A stretch of DNA of 64,000 nt from NCBI GenBank assembly GCA_022410635.1, contig JAJVDF010000165.1:1124434-1188433 (forward strand), written 5' to 3'. Origin of the DNA: Tretioscincus oriximinensis (Eukaryota > Chordata > Lepidosauria > Squamata > Gymnophthalmidae). Shown piece by piece: positions 1 to 15,049 of this stretch. Positions within the stretch are counted from its first letter, which is position 1, and every line of letters begins with the position of its first letter. The position numbers were made by a program, and so were the translations under genes. The notes under the pieces were generated by a model that saw only the letters and a program-made list of their open reading frames with translations, had not been told where the DNA came from and did not search any database.

Positions 1-400
1 TTACTTCATGTTTTAATGGTTCCAAATGATGAACCAAATGATTCCTTGGGGAGCCTGTTGCAGCCTGGAACAAATGGTTCCAAGGTATGGCTTTGGCCTC
101 TACGCCTTAGGTTCCTCAACTCTGTTGTAAAGGCTCATTAAAACCAGTAAACCAATAAACTGGATTATTGGGAAATTCCAGAATAAACAAGTGCCGTATG
201 GATATAGTTCCAAAGTCTGGTGGTTAGATTAGGATATCCAACAGATTGATGTATATAATAATAATTAGGATGAACTTTGAATATGTGTGTAAAATAAGGA
301 CTGGGGTGAATTTTGGAGCTGGTGTATATTATTGCTGTGTATTATGTTTTGCCACCGCATATGAAAATTATCTTCTGATATATGCCAATTCCTTTACAAG

Positions 401-509
401 TCCACTTCTGACAGGACAAGTTTTAGAGAGAATTGCTACGGAGTTCAACCAGTTACAGTTCCATGCAGTGCAGAGTAAAGGGATGCCACTGTTGGACAAG
501 CTGAAACCA
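401..509 (+). CDS. COG2: COG2 exon, first in window
   Basis: Acceptor is tttacaag; donor is CCA|gtgagt. The exon opens with the last base of a split Ser codon and encodes partial residues 1-36 (SPLLTGQVLERIATEFNQLQ...), ending in phase 0. The reading frame stays open on both sides of the exon, so the boundaries rest on splice signals and family similarity. Confidence 0.93.
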
Positions 510-3500
510 GTGAGTATGTTGTGTAAAAGAAATATTGGCAATTTAGTTTTTGTTTTCTATGCATCTTGGAATAAAATGTATTTCATTGGTGGATTGAATG
601 TTGGTATCCCTGAAGTGTATCTCCATCTCAGTATACATTTAAAAAAACTCTTGAAAACACACCTCTTCAACCTGGCCTTTTGTTGAAAAAACAGTTCTCC
701 ATTTATGGTACTATGGTTTTAATTATGTTAGCCCTGCTTTTATTTTTAACCTTCTTGCATAGAGCAGTATAGAAATATCATTCAATCAATCAATCAATAA
801 CAGAAGTAGAACTGAGTCAAAGAAAGTGGACTTAGACCAGAGAAAGTCCAAATAATTGTTCTCTTGTTTTAATCCAGTTTTATTAGGAGAATTCATGAGA
901 AATCCCTTTACCTGCGGGACCAGTGTTGACCAAACGGTTTTCTGTTTAATTTAAAGAAAAAATAGTGGAGCCAATGCTGAGAGAATCTGTTTTCAATCCC
1001 ATTTTATTAGCCTGTCAAGATGCTTCCACTGTTATGGACAGTGTACTAATCTTCCTCTTAACAAATACATTGTTTTAATCTCTATTTGTAAGCAACATGC
1101 TCACCTCTGTGGCCATAATTACCTGCAACAAATGAATAGATTTTAGGTTAAACACATAAATCATTTCCATATAAATATTTCCAGAATTGCTGCTTAATGG
1201 ACTTTCCCCCCCATTTGCAATGATATCGAATGTTAATAGTAGGAATGCAAAAAATCAAACTATGCAAAAGACATTTTATGATATATTTTTCTCTTGTGAA
1301 GTTGTATTAAATTTCTCATAAGGATTCATAACATGAACATCTACTGGTTTTGGGATCAGAATGTTCATTGCTGTGGGCTTTTTGTTTGTTTCAGATTTTT
1401 ATGGCTGCATGATGCCATAAAAGCAAATAGAACAATAGGCTCTTGCTAATCACAGCGTTAAGTGTTTTTTCTTTCTCTTTTTTCCATATCATAGCGTATA
1501 GTTGGAATTACAGCAACGTTGCAGCAGTCTTTAGAAGGACTACTTTTAGAAGGCCTTCAGACTTCCAACATTGACATAATACGACATTGTTTGAGAACCT
1601 ATGCGACTATAGATAAAACAAAAGATGCAGAGGCTTTAGTTGGCGAAGTCCTTGTGAAACCATATGTGGATGAGGTAAGAGAAGCTAGAATCGGGCCTTG
1701 TTCACACAGATTATCATCTTTGTATTCTGGTGCGCTTTCTGATTTTTAGAAGAATAAATACCATGGCAGAAAAAATTGTATGCTAGGAAAGTATTGTTTT
1801 CTGCAGCTAGTGTGGAAAGTAACTCCAGGCTACTGATGGAGATGCACTACATGCTGGTCTCAACAGAACTCAAGAAGAAGAAGAAGAAGAACTTGATTCT
1901 TATACTCCGCTTTTCTCATCTTTTCCAAAGGGACTTAAAGCGGCTTACAAGGGTATTTTGCCCGAAGGCTCACATTCTATCTTCCCCACCAGGCTATGGT
2001 GATTCTCTTGTATCTACTTGCAGTCAGTTGCAAGTGACTGCCAATCTGCTATTCAGCTCAGCTCAAAGTTGTTTTGCAAAACAATTTCTTCCCTAAATTT
2101 CTTAAGGAATGCTTCCTCTAATAAAGATTGCCCTTCAGTTAAACTCTTCAAGGGAGACTGCCTTGCCACTATTATCAGCAATCAAAGAGCCTCTAAGACT
2201 GCCTTTTCTGTAGTAGCTCTAGGTTATGGAATGGTCTCTCCCTTGAAATGCATTAAGCTTCATTACTGTGAATCTTCAGACACGTAGTGAAGATACACTT
2301 CTTTACTCTAGCCTTTGTCTGAAAAGATAATTTTCAGAAATTATTTCAGGCACTGCTTTATTGACTATTTTTTGTAAAACTAATTTACTGGGCTTCTGTA
2401 TTAATTCAATTCTAACCCTAAGTCCTTTGGCTACAGGGTGGGCGAGAAATGTAAACAAAGGAATGCTAGATTGTAAATGTGCTATGACACTTGCTACTTT
2501 TCCTTATGTGTAGAGGTCCAAATTTTGATATTTTATTACTAATCTTTAGATGCAGTGCAGTATGAAAATGAAAATCATCATCTCACATTAATGGCATAAT
2601 GCATAATGATGTTGTGAAGCCATTTATATATCATAAACATTTAAAATGGGAATCAAAATGGAAAGCTAACAATTTATATGTCTCTTCTTAAGTATCTTAG
2701 TTCTATAAGAGTGTTCTACTTTTTGTTAGATCTTATTTTTTCTTTCTTGGGTGGTGCTTTGACTTTGATGCTAAATCTTTCCGACAGGTGATTGTGGAAC
2801 AGTATGTTCAGTCTCACCCTAATGGTCTCCAGACTATGTATAATAAATTGCTAGAGTTTGTTCCGCTCCATTGCCGACTCTTGCGTGAAGTTACAGGAGG
2901 AGGTATCTCAAGGTAATTCAAATGTATTTTTAAAAAATATCTATTATTATTATTATTATTTATTGTTGTTGTTGTTGCTGTAATTGTTACTGTGTTACAG
3001 TTACTGTTATTATTTGTATTATTTGTATGATTAGTGTATTTAAAATGGTATGAACAAAATCTAGAGGAAGAAAAAGCGTTTCTCCCCAGTTTTCAACAAC
3101 CAAGATAAAAAACAGCTATTCTGAACGCCCTTTTTGCATCAAGCATAGCTTTTGCTGCACAAGATTTATGTATATACATTCTCCAAGACATGAAGTTCGT
3201 TTAACAAGTAATTGCCTTGAAATGCCAGCTTGTATATTTGATGTGTCCAGGACAGCATACATACAATATCTACAGATGGGCACTTCCAAATCAGCTCCTA
3301 CAGAGATGTTTTATTGGATTTAACAATTTCTAGCATGTACTACAGGCAATAAAAAGTTATAATATCCATGGACCAGAATGCAAACAAGTGTGGGTTGATT
3401 GTAGTGTAAAACCATGTAATACAGTTTTATCTGTCCTCCGTTGTGATAAGTCGTTACTTGTTTGTGAGTTTCGTAGACTTGACACAGTAGTATCAAGGTG

Positions 3501-6500
3501 CTGATGGTAATGTGCCTTTGACCCAGATTCTGGGATTTTAGAACAACTTTATGCAACTAGATGGTCACTATCTCACATGCTTAACAAAATAATTGATGAT
3601 TGAATTTAACAGAAATAGCATATCCGTAGAATGTTAAGGCTTTTCTTAAAGCTTATTAATATTCAACTATGTGTCACCATTTGTATCCATCTTGAGTAAC
3701 TTCCAGTATTACTATAAATAATAGATAAACATGAAATAATAAATCCAGTTCTCTCCCTAACACTTCCCCTGTGTATATTGGATATTTCCATACGTAAGCA
3801 TCCATATGAGGATAGGAGAAGAATAAATCGGAGTGTTTGTGAAGCCTCTTAAGTGATGAGTTTCATAAATCTTTACGAGAGATACTCATTTCTTTACCAT
3901 TATTTATAATGTTAAGAGAGCTCATGTTTGTTCCACAATTATTACTTGGATAATCCAGATATAATATTCTTTTGTACACTTAAAAACTTATTATATCCCA
4001 TTATACCAAATTATCAGTATATTTCTACTGCTTTTCTGTGGCAGCTTTTGCAATTATTAAACAGTGGAGATTTTTTCCAATCTTGAAGGAGCGTTATGTA
4101 AGATAGATTTGTGAATCTAGGTGAACACAGCAAGACTGCACAAGGGAAGGAGAAATAATTCATTAATATTCGCAATAAAAATAATAAATGAGAAATTATT
4201 AGCTGTATTCTAAAGAAAAAGAAGTTCATCACAGATCTATCCCAATGAGAGGTACAAGCAAAAATAATGAGGAATCAGAGATATATCTGAAATAAATCTT
4301 TATTATTTGAATTTAAAGATCTTATCAAAGGTTTTCTACTTTACATAAACCAAGGAAGCACAATAGTTTTTTCTTGAGTTAATAATAGCTGTCTAGTTCA
4401 GCTATATGACTGAATGCTTAATTCATCTTCTAGTTAAATTGAATTTAGCCACCTAAATTGAATCCATTTGTTTCATTCTCAGCACAGTAGGTTTTTGTTA
4501 TTATTGGTGCTTTAAGAATTAGCCCTGATAGCTGCAGAAATATTTTTCTAATTAGCCAGAAGCTGCACTCTTCATACTTCATATTTTTTTAACATTTATT
4601 AAGCTTTCAAATCCATTTTTTTAAAGAAGACAATAATTATTTTGTGTAATATTCCAGAACTGTAAACAATTATTTCTCTGCCCCTGGTTTCTGAAGCAGT
4701 AAACACAGCCCTAATTCTTCTCATGTATTTAATGCTTACACATTTAGAACAGGCAACTCTAAGGAAATTCCATTTTCCCCTTATCTTTCTGTGGTTGTTG
4801 TTGTTTGCTTACATCCTGAGACCATCCATAAATTTGCTTGTATTTATATCTGGTTTGAACTTCAAAAGGAATGTGATATTAATTCTTCCACTTCGTAAGC
4901 AGAATTAGTTAATTCTTCATTTTCCATCTTAATTTCAATTTCTCAGTTTTATAGAGTGAGCTAGAATGGAATAAAAGTCCAGAGATTGGCAAGATTATGG
5001 GGAAATTTCAGCATATCTGATAACGTTAGTCGTTGACACATATATGACCCACTGTTTGAGTTGACAGCAAACACGATTCAAGCTTTTATCCAAGTGTTGT
5101 ATCCCTACCCATCAATGTCTATTGAAGTTGGAGGCCCTAGTCTTACATCACAGCCTTTCTCTGTCCTTTTATTTGTGTGTCTCTACACTTTGTCAAGTAT
5201 GTAATAAAGAAGTGGATTTTTCAGGATGACAGCCGCATGTTTGCACCTGAAATTCATATCTGTATTGCATTTTGGGTCAAAAAATGTATACTGCCCAAAG
5301 AGTGAGTCTAAAAACCTTACTTTTTCTGTATTCTGTCTTGGACATTGCATTTGAAATGTGACCTGTATTATGTTTGTGTGATGAAAGCCCAGCTTCATTT
5401 TTTTTAAAAAAAATGTGTATAGCAAATCCAGTACTCGAGTATTGTCATCACTGGGTACTTAAAGAGATGAGAAGCAGGTATTGTGCACTGTCTTCACAGA
5501 TAGGTTCCTGTTGGCTTAAGAAAGGTCTCCAAAGAAAGACCTCCTTCCATAGATTCCTGTATCTCAAGATAGTACCCCCTTTGAGCAATTAAGGGGGTGA
5601 GAACTCATGAAAAAGCCTTTATGGTGATAATCCCCAAGCTGTAGAATAGTGTCCTCTCTGAGCTGTGCCAGGCAGCAAAAACTTCGGTTTTGGTTGAGGG
5701 ACTAAGATCCTCTCCCCATAATGACATTTGTACAAATTTGATGTTGTCATAAATGAATAGAAATCCTAAAAAGTAATATGTTTCTTTCTAAACAATTAAA
5801 AGGAGTTTGGATAGTTTCTTATTTAGAAAAACATTTCTTTATATCTTCTTTAGACTTTCATTTTCAATTTGTTTAAATCTTCCACTTAATATTGCAGTGA
5901 CAAGGGGAACATAGTTCCTGGATATGATTTTTTGGTAAATTCGGTGTGGCCAGAAATAGTTCGTGGTTTAGAGATTAAGCTGCCTTCCCTGTTTAATCCT
6001 GGGAACCCAGAAGCATTTCATGAGGTAATCTATTTTAAATTGTCTTGAGATTTTAGAACAGTAATAAAGTTTAATGGTACTTTTAAATCAGATGTCTCTC
6101 ATATGGTCTAAAAACTTTTGGTATTTAGGTTTATACATCAGTTTGTTTGTTTTTAAGTGAAATCAGACAGAGTGTAACCATGGTAATATAAATATTAATC
6201 TAAAAGGGAGTGTTTATGTAGTATCTCAGAATATAAACCAAGCATGTTCATCTGTCTAGTTTAACATTCTCAGCACTATCCTACTTTTCTGGTGCTCTTT
6301 CATATAAATTGCTATCTCACTATACTCCATTTCAGTTCCTTTTTATGTTACCAAAAATAATTTCATTTCCAGCACCTATTTTGCTTAAACAGGTTAACCA
6401 GCCAACTAGCCACATAAGGTCTGAATGGTCCTGTCTCTGCAAAACACACTTCTTCCCTGAACGTCCTCTGGCAGTGATGGTTTTTAATGATAGTTGCTTA

Positions 6501-9500
6501 CAGATCACAGACAGGAAGAGTCTTTACAGCAATGGTAGTAAAGTGAAGTGTTTAGATGTGTACAATTGAACACCAAAGCTGATCATTGTGATTACAGTAA
6601 AAATTATACCCGCTCTATTCATCTGGTTGTCCAAAGAAAACTGTAATATAAAAGAGCAAAAATAGCAAATAAGATTGCAGGAAAAATAATTTCAATGGGG
6701 AAAATGGAAAGCAAAGAAGACGTGACTGAAGATGAGTAAAGAGACAAAATCAAACAGGATAAGGCTGCGTCCACCTACACGATTTCATAGTGCTGCTAAT
6801 GCTCATCATCATAACGAACATGATGGGGATGGATGTGCCGTTATCCACACGACAGCAACAGCACAGATTTGAAATAGAAGTCGGAAAAGCAGTGCCACTT
6901 CTCCAGCTGACAGCTTAGGCATGGGGAGAGGGAGCCAGTTGTATGCATGCCCAGTTTTCCTTTTCATCCCCACCCCCTCACCTTTGCATAATCTTGAAGC
7001 AGTGGCAAAACTCTGAAGGCTTCAGTTCTTCAGAGGCATGCTAGGTCGCCTTCGAGGGTGGAGAGGAGCAGTATGCCCGTGGGCTTCCACCTCTCCATTT
7101 GGCCCCACAAACAGATCAGATTGCCTCTAAAGGCCTCCAGTCTTCAGAACCTTGCCATTGCTTCTGAGTTCTGTAGAGACAAGCCAATCTACTTATGGCA
7201 CAGGCAAGAGGAGGAAATGGAGAACAAGGAACATGCACAGCTGGCTCCCTCCTCCTTTTCTATGTTACATAAGCTGTCAGCTGTTTACAATTGACAGCTG
7301 CAATTGCATAATCATGTTTTTTGGCAAGTACGCATGCGCGCAGGGAACCTTTTGCCACAAAATCAGCAGTGAAGAGCTCTCCTGAAAAACCACAATACTG
7401 GCGCTTTTCCTCACAATCACAGCTATTTCCCCACATTTATGTGCAGATAAGGCAATAATTTTCCACTATCACAGCATGCAAGTTTAAACATCTGGATGCA
7501 CCCTAAGCCACACTACAGTCATTGGTCACAGCTAACTCTGTTTTTAATAGTGTGTTTCACAATTTATTGTTGAAATGGACAGGATGGATTATTAATGTAC
7601 TAGAAATAATTTGCCGTGGAGAATTCTGTTTCCAGTTATTCTAGTACTTACTAGCTGAGAACATGTCAGTAAAACTTAATATCGATTTCTTATCTTCAGA
7701 AATACACTGTAAGCATGGATTTTGTAAGGAAGTTTGAACGCCAGTGTGGGTCACAAGCCAGTGTTAAAAGACTGAGGTCTCATGTCTCCTACCAGAGCTT
7801 TAACGATAAATGGAATTTACCTGTTTATTTTCAAATAAGGTCAGTATAACAGTTTTATTTTAGGAGGGTGTGAAATTTGCCTATTTCCAGTTCTCAAATT
7901 TACTTTGCATTATTTGTGATGGTATCTTGTGGTCATTTGCCGGTGGACACTGGCACAAGCTTCTGTAAACAGTTCTAGAATCTAATAATCAATAGTTCTT
8001 TTTGTGTTCCTTGAATGTCTATGTTTAAAAAAGATAAAGTTCAAAAAATACTATCACAGACACATTTTTAGCAGTATCAGCATATAAGCTAATTTGTGTT
8101 TAAACAGAACATGTGAGCTCTTTAAGCAATTCAATTACAAGAAAGCCACAGATTGTACAGTAATACTAAAAAGAAGCTGAAGATTTGAATTCATTCATTC
8201 ATCTATTTAAAAGATTTATATCCCATCATTCACTCAGAGTTCCCAAGACAGGTTACAACAAAGGATAAAATATATTTAAACTCTCTTTCCACGCTCTTGT
8301 CTTTCCTGACAAAATTACATCCAGTAAGGTGTACAGATAGAGTTTTACCAAATGCCGAAACTCATAAACAGTTGGTCCCTACTGTAGACCAAAACTAGGG
8401 AACTATCACAGAGAAGGACTTCTCATACAGATTTTGCTGTGTTTCATTGTTATATTTATTTTTTACTTTCAAATTAGGCTATGGGCAATAATAAGAATTT
8501 TAAGATTTATAAGCAGGATACACAGGTGGCAGGACACTTTTAATGCACCCTTTTAGGCATTAACAACAACAGCATTTTCATGAGACTGGAGGGGAGGCTT
8601 GGTAATTTTCATTGGTCTCTACTGTTAGCAACAGAAACTCTCCTACTGGATAAGTCTTTAAAAGGTGCCTAGTGGGTTGAGCCAACCCAATCCCTCCTGT
8701 CGCTCTCAGTGAGATCACTTGGATACTCTAGTTCTTCAGACTTGGCTTCCAGTATCTAGAGATTGAGAAAAACTGATAGAAGCCTATAAGCCATGCCAAT
8801 TCCCTCGCTGCTGGGACTGGAACTTTGGGCCCTCCCACATATGTTGCCCACTCTCCCCCTCTTCAGGGTGGATGGAAGCTGCAGGAAAAGGGTGAGAATA
8901 AACTGCTTACCTATCTAACAATAATCTGGAGGCAGCATTGGAATTCCCAGCTCCACTTGTACAAACCCCCTGTCAGAGCCCTACAGGGTCTTATCTATGA
9001 ACTGGTAAAAAGCTTACAGTTGTTTGCTGGGTTTGATTGTTATATTTAGCTTTCACTTTCAAATTGGATAAAACCAAGAATTTTAAGATTCGTAAGCATC
9101 TTACATAGAGGAAACAGGACACTTATAGCTCACAGATAGCTCAGTCGCTTAGGAATTCGTCTCTTGCCTGGGAGATCGGGTTTCGAAGCCGTGTGTAGGA
9201 CATGGGGAGGGGTGAGCACCTTCCACTAGCCTGTAGCTCTAGCCAACCCAGCTATTCGAAAGCAAGAATTGCAAGAAATTGCAACTGACTACAAGTAGAT
9301 ACATGGGAACCACCAGAGTCTGGTGGAGAAGATAGAATGGAAGTCTTCGGGCAAAAATACCCTGGTAAGCCACTTTGAGTCCCTTTGAAAGGTGAGAAAA
9401 GTGGGGTATAAGAACCAAGTTCTTCTTCTTCTTAAGTTCTCCTTTTCAGCATTAACAACAGCATTATCTAGGTTGGATTGTTTTTAATATAGTGGTGTGG

Positions 9501-12500
9501 TCCATCCAGGAAGATGAAAACCGGGGATAAACCCAACTTTATTATGACTGATGGAGAAGGAGGGGTGAGAGATCTTCCCTCCAATAAAATCAATTGCAAT
9601 CTTAACATGGGGATAATTACATTAAAAGTGTTTGTCGTAATTAAGGTGCAGCTGTTATTTATTTATTTAATTAATTAATTATACTTACACCCAAAGTTCT
9701 CAGGGTGGCCACCTTGGCCTTTGGCTGTGCAAACTGTCCTCTCTCCTTGGAGATACCATCATCATTTTTTAACAATCCTGCTTTAGCTGTTTATTCTTTT
9801 GCTGTGATCCTGAGTGTGATCTGCCCTGGGAACGTTGGGTAGAGTGTCAAATAGGAATGTAAGTAAGTATGTAAGTAAGAAAGAAAGAAAGTAGGTAAAA
9901 TAAGTATAAGGTTGACATTGAGGGAGGCAATCTTGTCACGACCAAAATGGAAGCAAGGGAATATCTAGAAATGAATGAGCTTGTTTTAAGTAGCAATTGT
10001 TTTCATTTTCACAGAAACTAACTTTCTTTTGTTTAGGTTTAGAGAAATAGCAGGAGCCTTTGAAGCTGCTCTTTCTAATGGCTTAGAGGAAGCACCAGGT
10101 AACATTTGTCACTGTAATTGATACGAACATCTAACACCTATATATTTTAAAACTAAATGGCAATTATTATTTTGTAATGTTATGTATTGAGATGTTTGTT
10201 ACTTTGCATTTTTTGCACAGGAAATAAAGCAGAGAATGTGATTTTTTACTGTAATCTTAAAAAGGTACACAATGAAATACCTTTTACTTTTCTCAATCAT
10301 TTTCTGCTCTTTTGAATTGCCAGTAACATAAATGATTTTTGCCCCAATGGTTTGGTATTACTAGTTAAACAGCACTGATTAATTCACACATAAGAGGATA
10401 TTTTGACTGATTAAAAAATGTTTATTTGTAAAGTGCTTTTAAAAGCATAAATTTAATATTGAAATGAATCTCACTTAATTGGAAAAAGTTAATCAGCAGC
10501 GGGCAATAACCATTAAACCTTGAATAGCAGAATTTCAGTTATATATACGCATGAGAACAATAGTAATAAGGCAAAACGGTCATAATCGTGACTACTAGTG
10601 TAAAAACGTCAATATGGGAAATACCGGTGAGAGTTCTTCTGTTAATATGGCTTGATTGGTTTAATGATGTCCTGGACCAGAATCACAATATTATGCACTA
10701 CGCTACATTCAGTCCAGGTAACCCAGGGAGGAAATCTCCTTATATGTTATTTATGTTTCTGGATACATTCATGATTTCTGAGTGAAAGGTAAGTTTTCAC
10801 TAAAGGAAAATGTATTGTGTTGTTTTACCTTGAGTACATCTTAAATGTTGAAGGTATGTCATGAGGGTTGTTCACTTTGGTTCTGCTTTTTCACCAGGCA
10901 CCAGGTTGTGGAGCATTCATTGTAGTGTCATGTTGATAAACTCTATTGTAGACCAAACCCACTTTTAACTTTAAAGTACAGTGATACCTCGGTTCTCGAA
11001 CATAATTCGTTCTAGGAGGACGGTCGAGAACCAAATTGTTCGAGAACCGAAGCAATGATGACGCAAGCAAGGCGCGACGCAATGATGACGCAAGCAAGGC
11101 GCGCTGGGCCGAATGAACGCCATTCGGCTCAACTCGGCTCATCTCGGAAGTTCGAGTTCCAAATATTTGTTCGGATTCCAAGACAAAAGTTTCTCGAATC
11201 TCCTGGTTGAATACCGATTTGGTCGAAAGTCAAGGCGTTCGAGAACCGAGGTATCACTGTACTAACTTAGAATAGACTTACTAGAACTGAAACTTGGTTG
11301 GTCTGCTGTCATTTATGCCTTATTAAAAATTATTTTTATTTTAGATTCTCTTACTTCAGAATCTCGTAATAAATAAAATCTTTATTAATGCAGAGCAACA
11401 AGAGAACTTTCATTACGTTTGTGAAAAACGCCTGTGCAGGATGCAGCAATTATGGATTAAGGATCTGAATGTTAGGAATTTTGTGTTGCATTTTGTCTAA
11501 CATCATTATTTATTTGAAGCAACATGTAAATCACAAACTCTTAATGTAAACCGTTGTTCGGGGTATCAGTTAATTTAGTTTTTCCTTTCACTCTTGTCAG
11601 CTGAAAGTCCATATTGCCTTTTGGCTACACATGTGGCATGGACAAGTTTAAAGAAGTGCTGGTCACCTCAGATATTTCTACCATTGCTAACTCATCGCTT
11701 ATGGAAGCTTTCACTACAGATCATAGCACGCTATTCTGTTTTTATTAATGAGGTAAGCAAAAATAGTGGGCTATTTTTTCCTGTACGCCAGATTCTATAA
11801 GTTCTTTTCTTCAGGGAGTTGAGAAAAGGTGAAGATTTTGCTTTCTTCAGTTCAGACTGCCCTGGTGCAATTGGTGGGCCTCTGTGTGAGACAGAATGCT
11901 GGACTATTTATTTATTTATTTATACTTGTACCACACCCCATACCCAAAGGTCTCAGGACTAGATGGGCTCTGACCCAATTCAGCAAGGCTCCTCTTATGT
12001 TCTTACATTCCATGTTTGTTGCTGGTTTGTTTATATTTTTATCTTGCTCTCTATAGTAAATATATAAAAATCTATTCTCACTGGACATCTTGAAAGTGCC
12101 TATCCTATCTCAGTTCTAGTACTCATCCTTATCCTTTTAGTGACATAGCTAAGAAGTCGTGACTGACAGATCTGAAGGCTTGAGTAGGTTACAAATAGGC
12201 ATTTCTGTAGCTATTTGAGATTCCAGTTATTTAAGTTCTGTATCTGTGGTCAATAATTTCAGCTTTCAAATTCACCTTCATTACCAACTGCAGCTTCTAA
12301 CCGTACATGGATTTTATCTGTATTTGTAACAGGTATTTGTTTTATTTCTGTGATTACAGCTTTTACTCTGCCCCATTTCTAATGAAAGTCCAAAGGACAA
12401 TAAGAAGCTCTTGGCAAGTGGCAGTAAAGAACCTCCACTGAGCATACACTCTGAGGACCAAGGAAACGAGTCTTGTCCAGAGACTCAGGTTTTGCCTTCC

Positions 12501-15013
12501 ATATCCACGGCTCAGCTAGTGCTTGTTGGTGCAGATCTAGATAGGTTTCAGGACTGGGTAAGTGTACTCCATTGACTTTTACATTTACATATTACATTCA
12601 GCAAATAGAAACAAAATCTAGTGGAATAAATTTGGTCCGCAGAAGGTCACTAAACAAAGATGACGAGTTTCTTACGTTACCACATAATCAACCCAAGATG
12701 CATCCAGATGAAGGGGGGGTTATTATAAAATAGTGTGATTATGGTATATTTGCCTCATATAACTTCAGGGAGTAGTCTATTGTTATGCTTTTTTCATCAT
12801 AGTACTTTTTTGCAGCTTCTGTACCATGATATCCTGTCTTTGGGTCAGGATGAAACCATTGCTGTGAGAGCTGCCAATATTTCCAGCTCTGCCCTGCAGA
12901 TCTTTGCCTAACAAGACAGGGCATTAATTTATGCAGGGAAACACAACACTTGTGATTAAGAAAGTTCCTAACAGCCTTCAATCTTGGGGCGAGTCTAAAT
13001 CCACCTGAGAACAAAGGGAGCCAGCAACCAATGACAAAAGGGATAACAGATCGGTCAGTTGCCACAAGGAATTACACCAGGACCTTATTAGAGCTACAGG
13101 TGAATTAATGAAGAGGAGATGGGATTTTTTTTCAGGCATGTAGAGAAAGGGTAATTACATTGTAGCATGAAATTTAGAAATATCTCTACAAAAGTCACCC
13201 TCAGTCTGTGGTAGTCCAGAAAGCTGTGCAGCTCTTCAAAAATTATTGCTAAATGGCCTGAATGTGAATCTGGGCACTTCATCAGCATAAAATTGGCAGA
13301 AGTGAATGTTCACTGGCTCCCACATGTGCTCATAGCCATTTTCAAATCATAATCATGCATGTGTATGTGCATATGCATGTTCATGTGCATGAAACCATTA
13401 CCTTCCAATGAGAATTTGCTCTACCTGCTGGCCTGAATGTAGCTTTTAGAACTGTTTTGGGACAAGATACCACGAGAACTGGGTTTCTAAAAATGGGAAA
13501 TAATAGCAGTCCTCCATTAGCCATGCCATAAAAGCAGGATATGAAACGCCTAGATTTCAGGGCTTTGGGCTTAGGGGAAAGTGACTAGATAGTGTTCTCT
13601 GTGCTCTTCATGGGAAGCAGAGAGAAATGCCTGGAGATGCTTCCCTTTCTGATTCTCAGGGTGGCAGCACATTATTGAGTCTTTTGCGTCTCTTGGATTC
13701 CTTGGATATTTGGCACTACAGCGTTCAAGCAGATTGGCTGCACCAGCTGTATGTTATTTTGAAGGAGGAATACTGCTTCTTTAAGCCAAAATATTGTAAC
13801 GGTAATTATTTAGTGAACTGAATGAAAAATGCTGTTGATTCTTAAGATGCATAGTTAGGCAACTATGTACAAGTACATGACTAAAATTAAAATTTCAAAC
13901 ATGGAAATCTTGAGAAAACATTGTATGACATGTTTTGCATATTCTTTTCCAGCTTCCTGAACTGTTAGAAATTATCAAGCCAAAGCTTGAAACTATCAGC
14001 TTCAAGAATATAACCTGCATCACAGGTAAAACTGAATCTGTTATTTATAATATTATTAATATTAATGTAACAATAGTCTTCATTATGAATATGTTTTGAT
14101 TAATAGCTTTAAAATGTTTTCCAAAATTTTAGAGGGTTTTGAAAATACTTCCATCTCTTTTCTACGTAGCAATGCATTTTTTAAAAATGTGCAACTCATT
14201 AAGGCTTGTGGAAATAGTCCATTGCATTTCTCTTGCACTATTTATTGTTGTGTAAGTGTATTTATTTCACTTTTTAATTTAAAGCATTTCACAGAATAAT
14301 GTAAACTAAAGAAAAGCCACATTCCCATCAACAACCTACATGGTATTCATATTGGTTAAACAGAGCACGTTATTCTTGTTTGGACCATTCCATCTTGTCT
14401 TCAAAGAGTATATACACTTGCAGGTCTTGAAATGGACCACAGATATTTTTTTTTCTTAATAGGAGCACTGGAAGACTCTAAGGCATCTTTACTTAGTTGC
14501 TGGCCAACATTAAATAGTAAGATTATTCAGGACTTAAGTGAGTCTTGCTACAACTGCCTGAAGAGTGCTCTTGAAATCCCAAGGTTGTACAGAAGAACCA
14601 ATAAGGTATTTTATTGTTTAAATAATAAATGCTCTCTGGATGGATTCAAATATGTGGTGCTTTTGTAATTTAAATAGCAGATGCTGATTACTTATAATCA
14701 ACAAAGCACAATCGTTATTGGGTATTTGCCTTCTCTTCTCCCAAAGAGAAATAACAATATGAAAAGAGAACAGAATTTTTTAGTTTCATTGTAGCCTAGC
14801 ATGATATAGACCACCTTGTTTGTATTCATTTGTTTCACTCATAAAAAATATCCCATTTGTTGAAAGAAATAATAAAGATGTCCTCCTTCTTTAGTGAAAA
14901 GGTCTTGTGGGACATGTTGTAGGGTGCCTGTAATTACCTGTATATCAGGGATTTTTCATTTGATAATGTTTTTTCCCAATACTGAAAAATTTACAAAACT
15001 TGTGTGTGGGATT

Positions 15014-15049
<36 letters not shown>

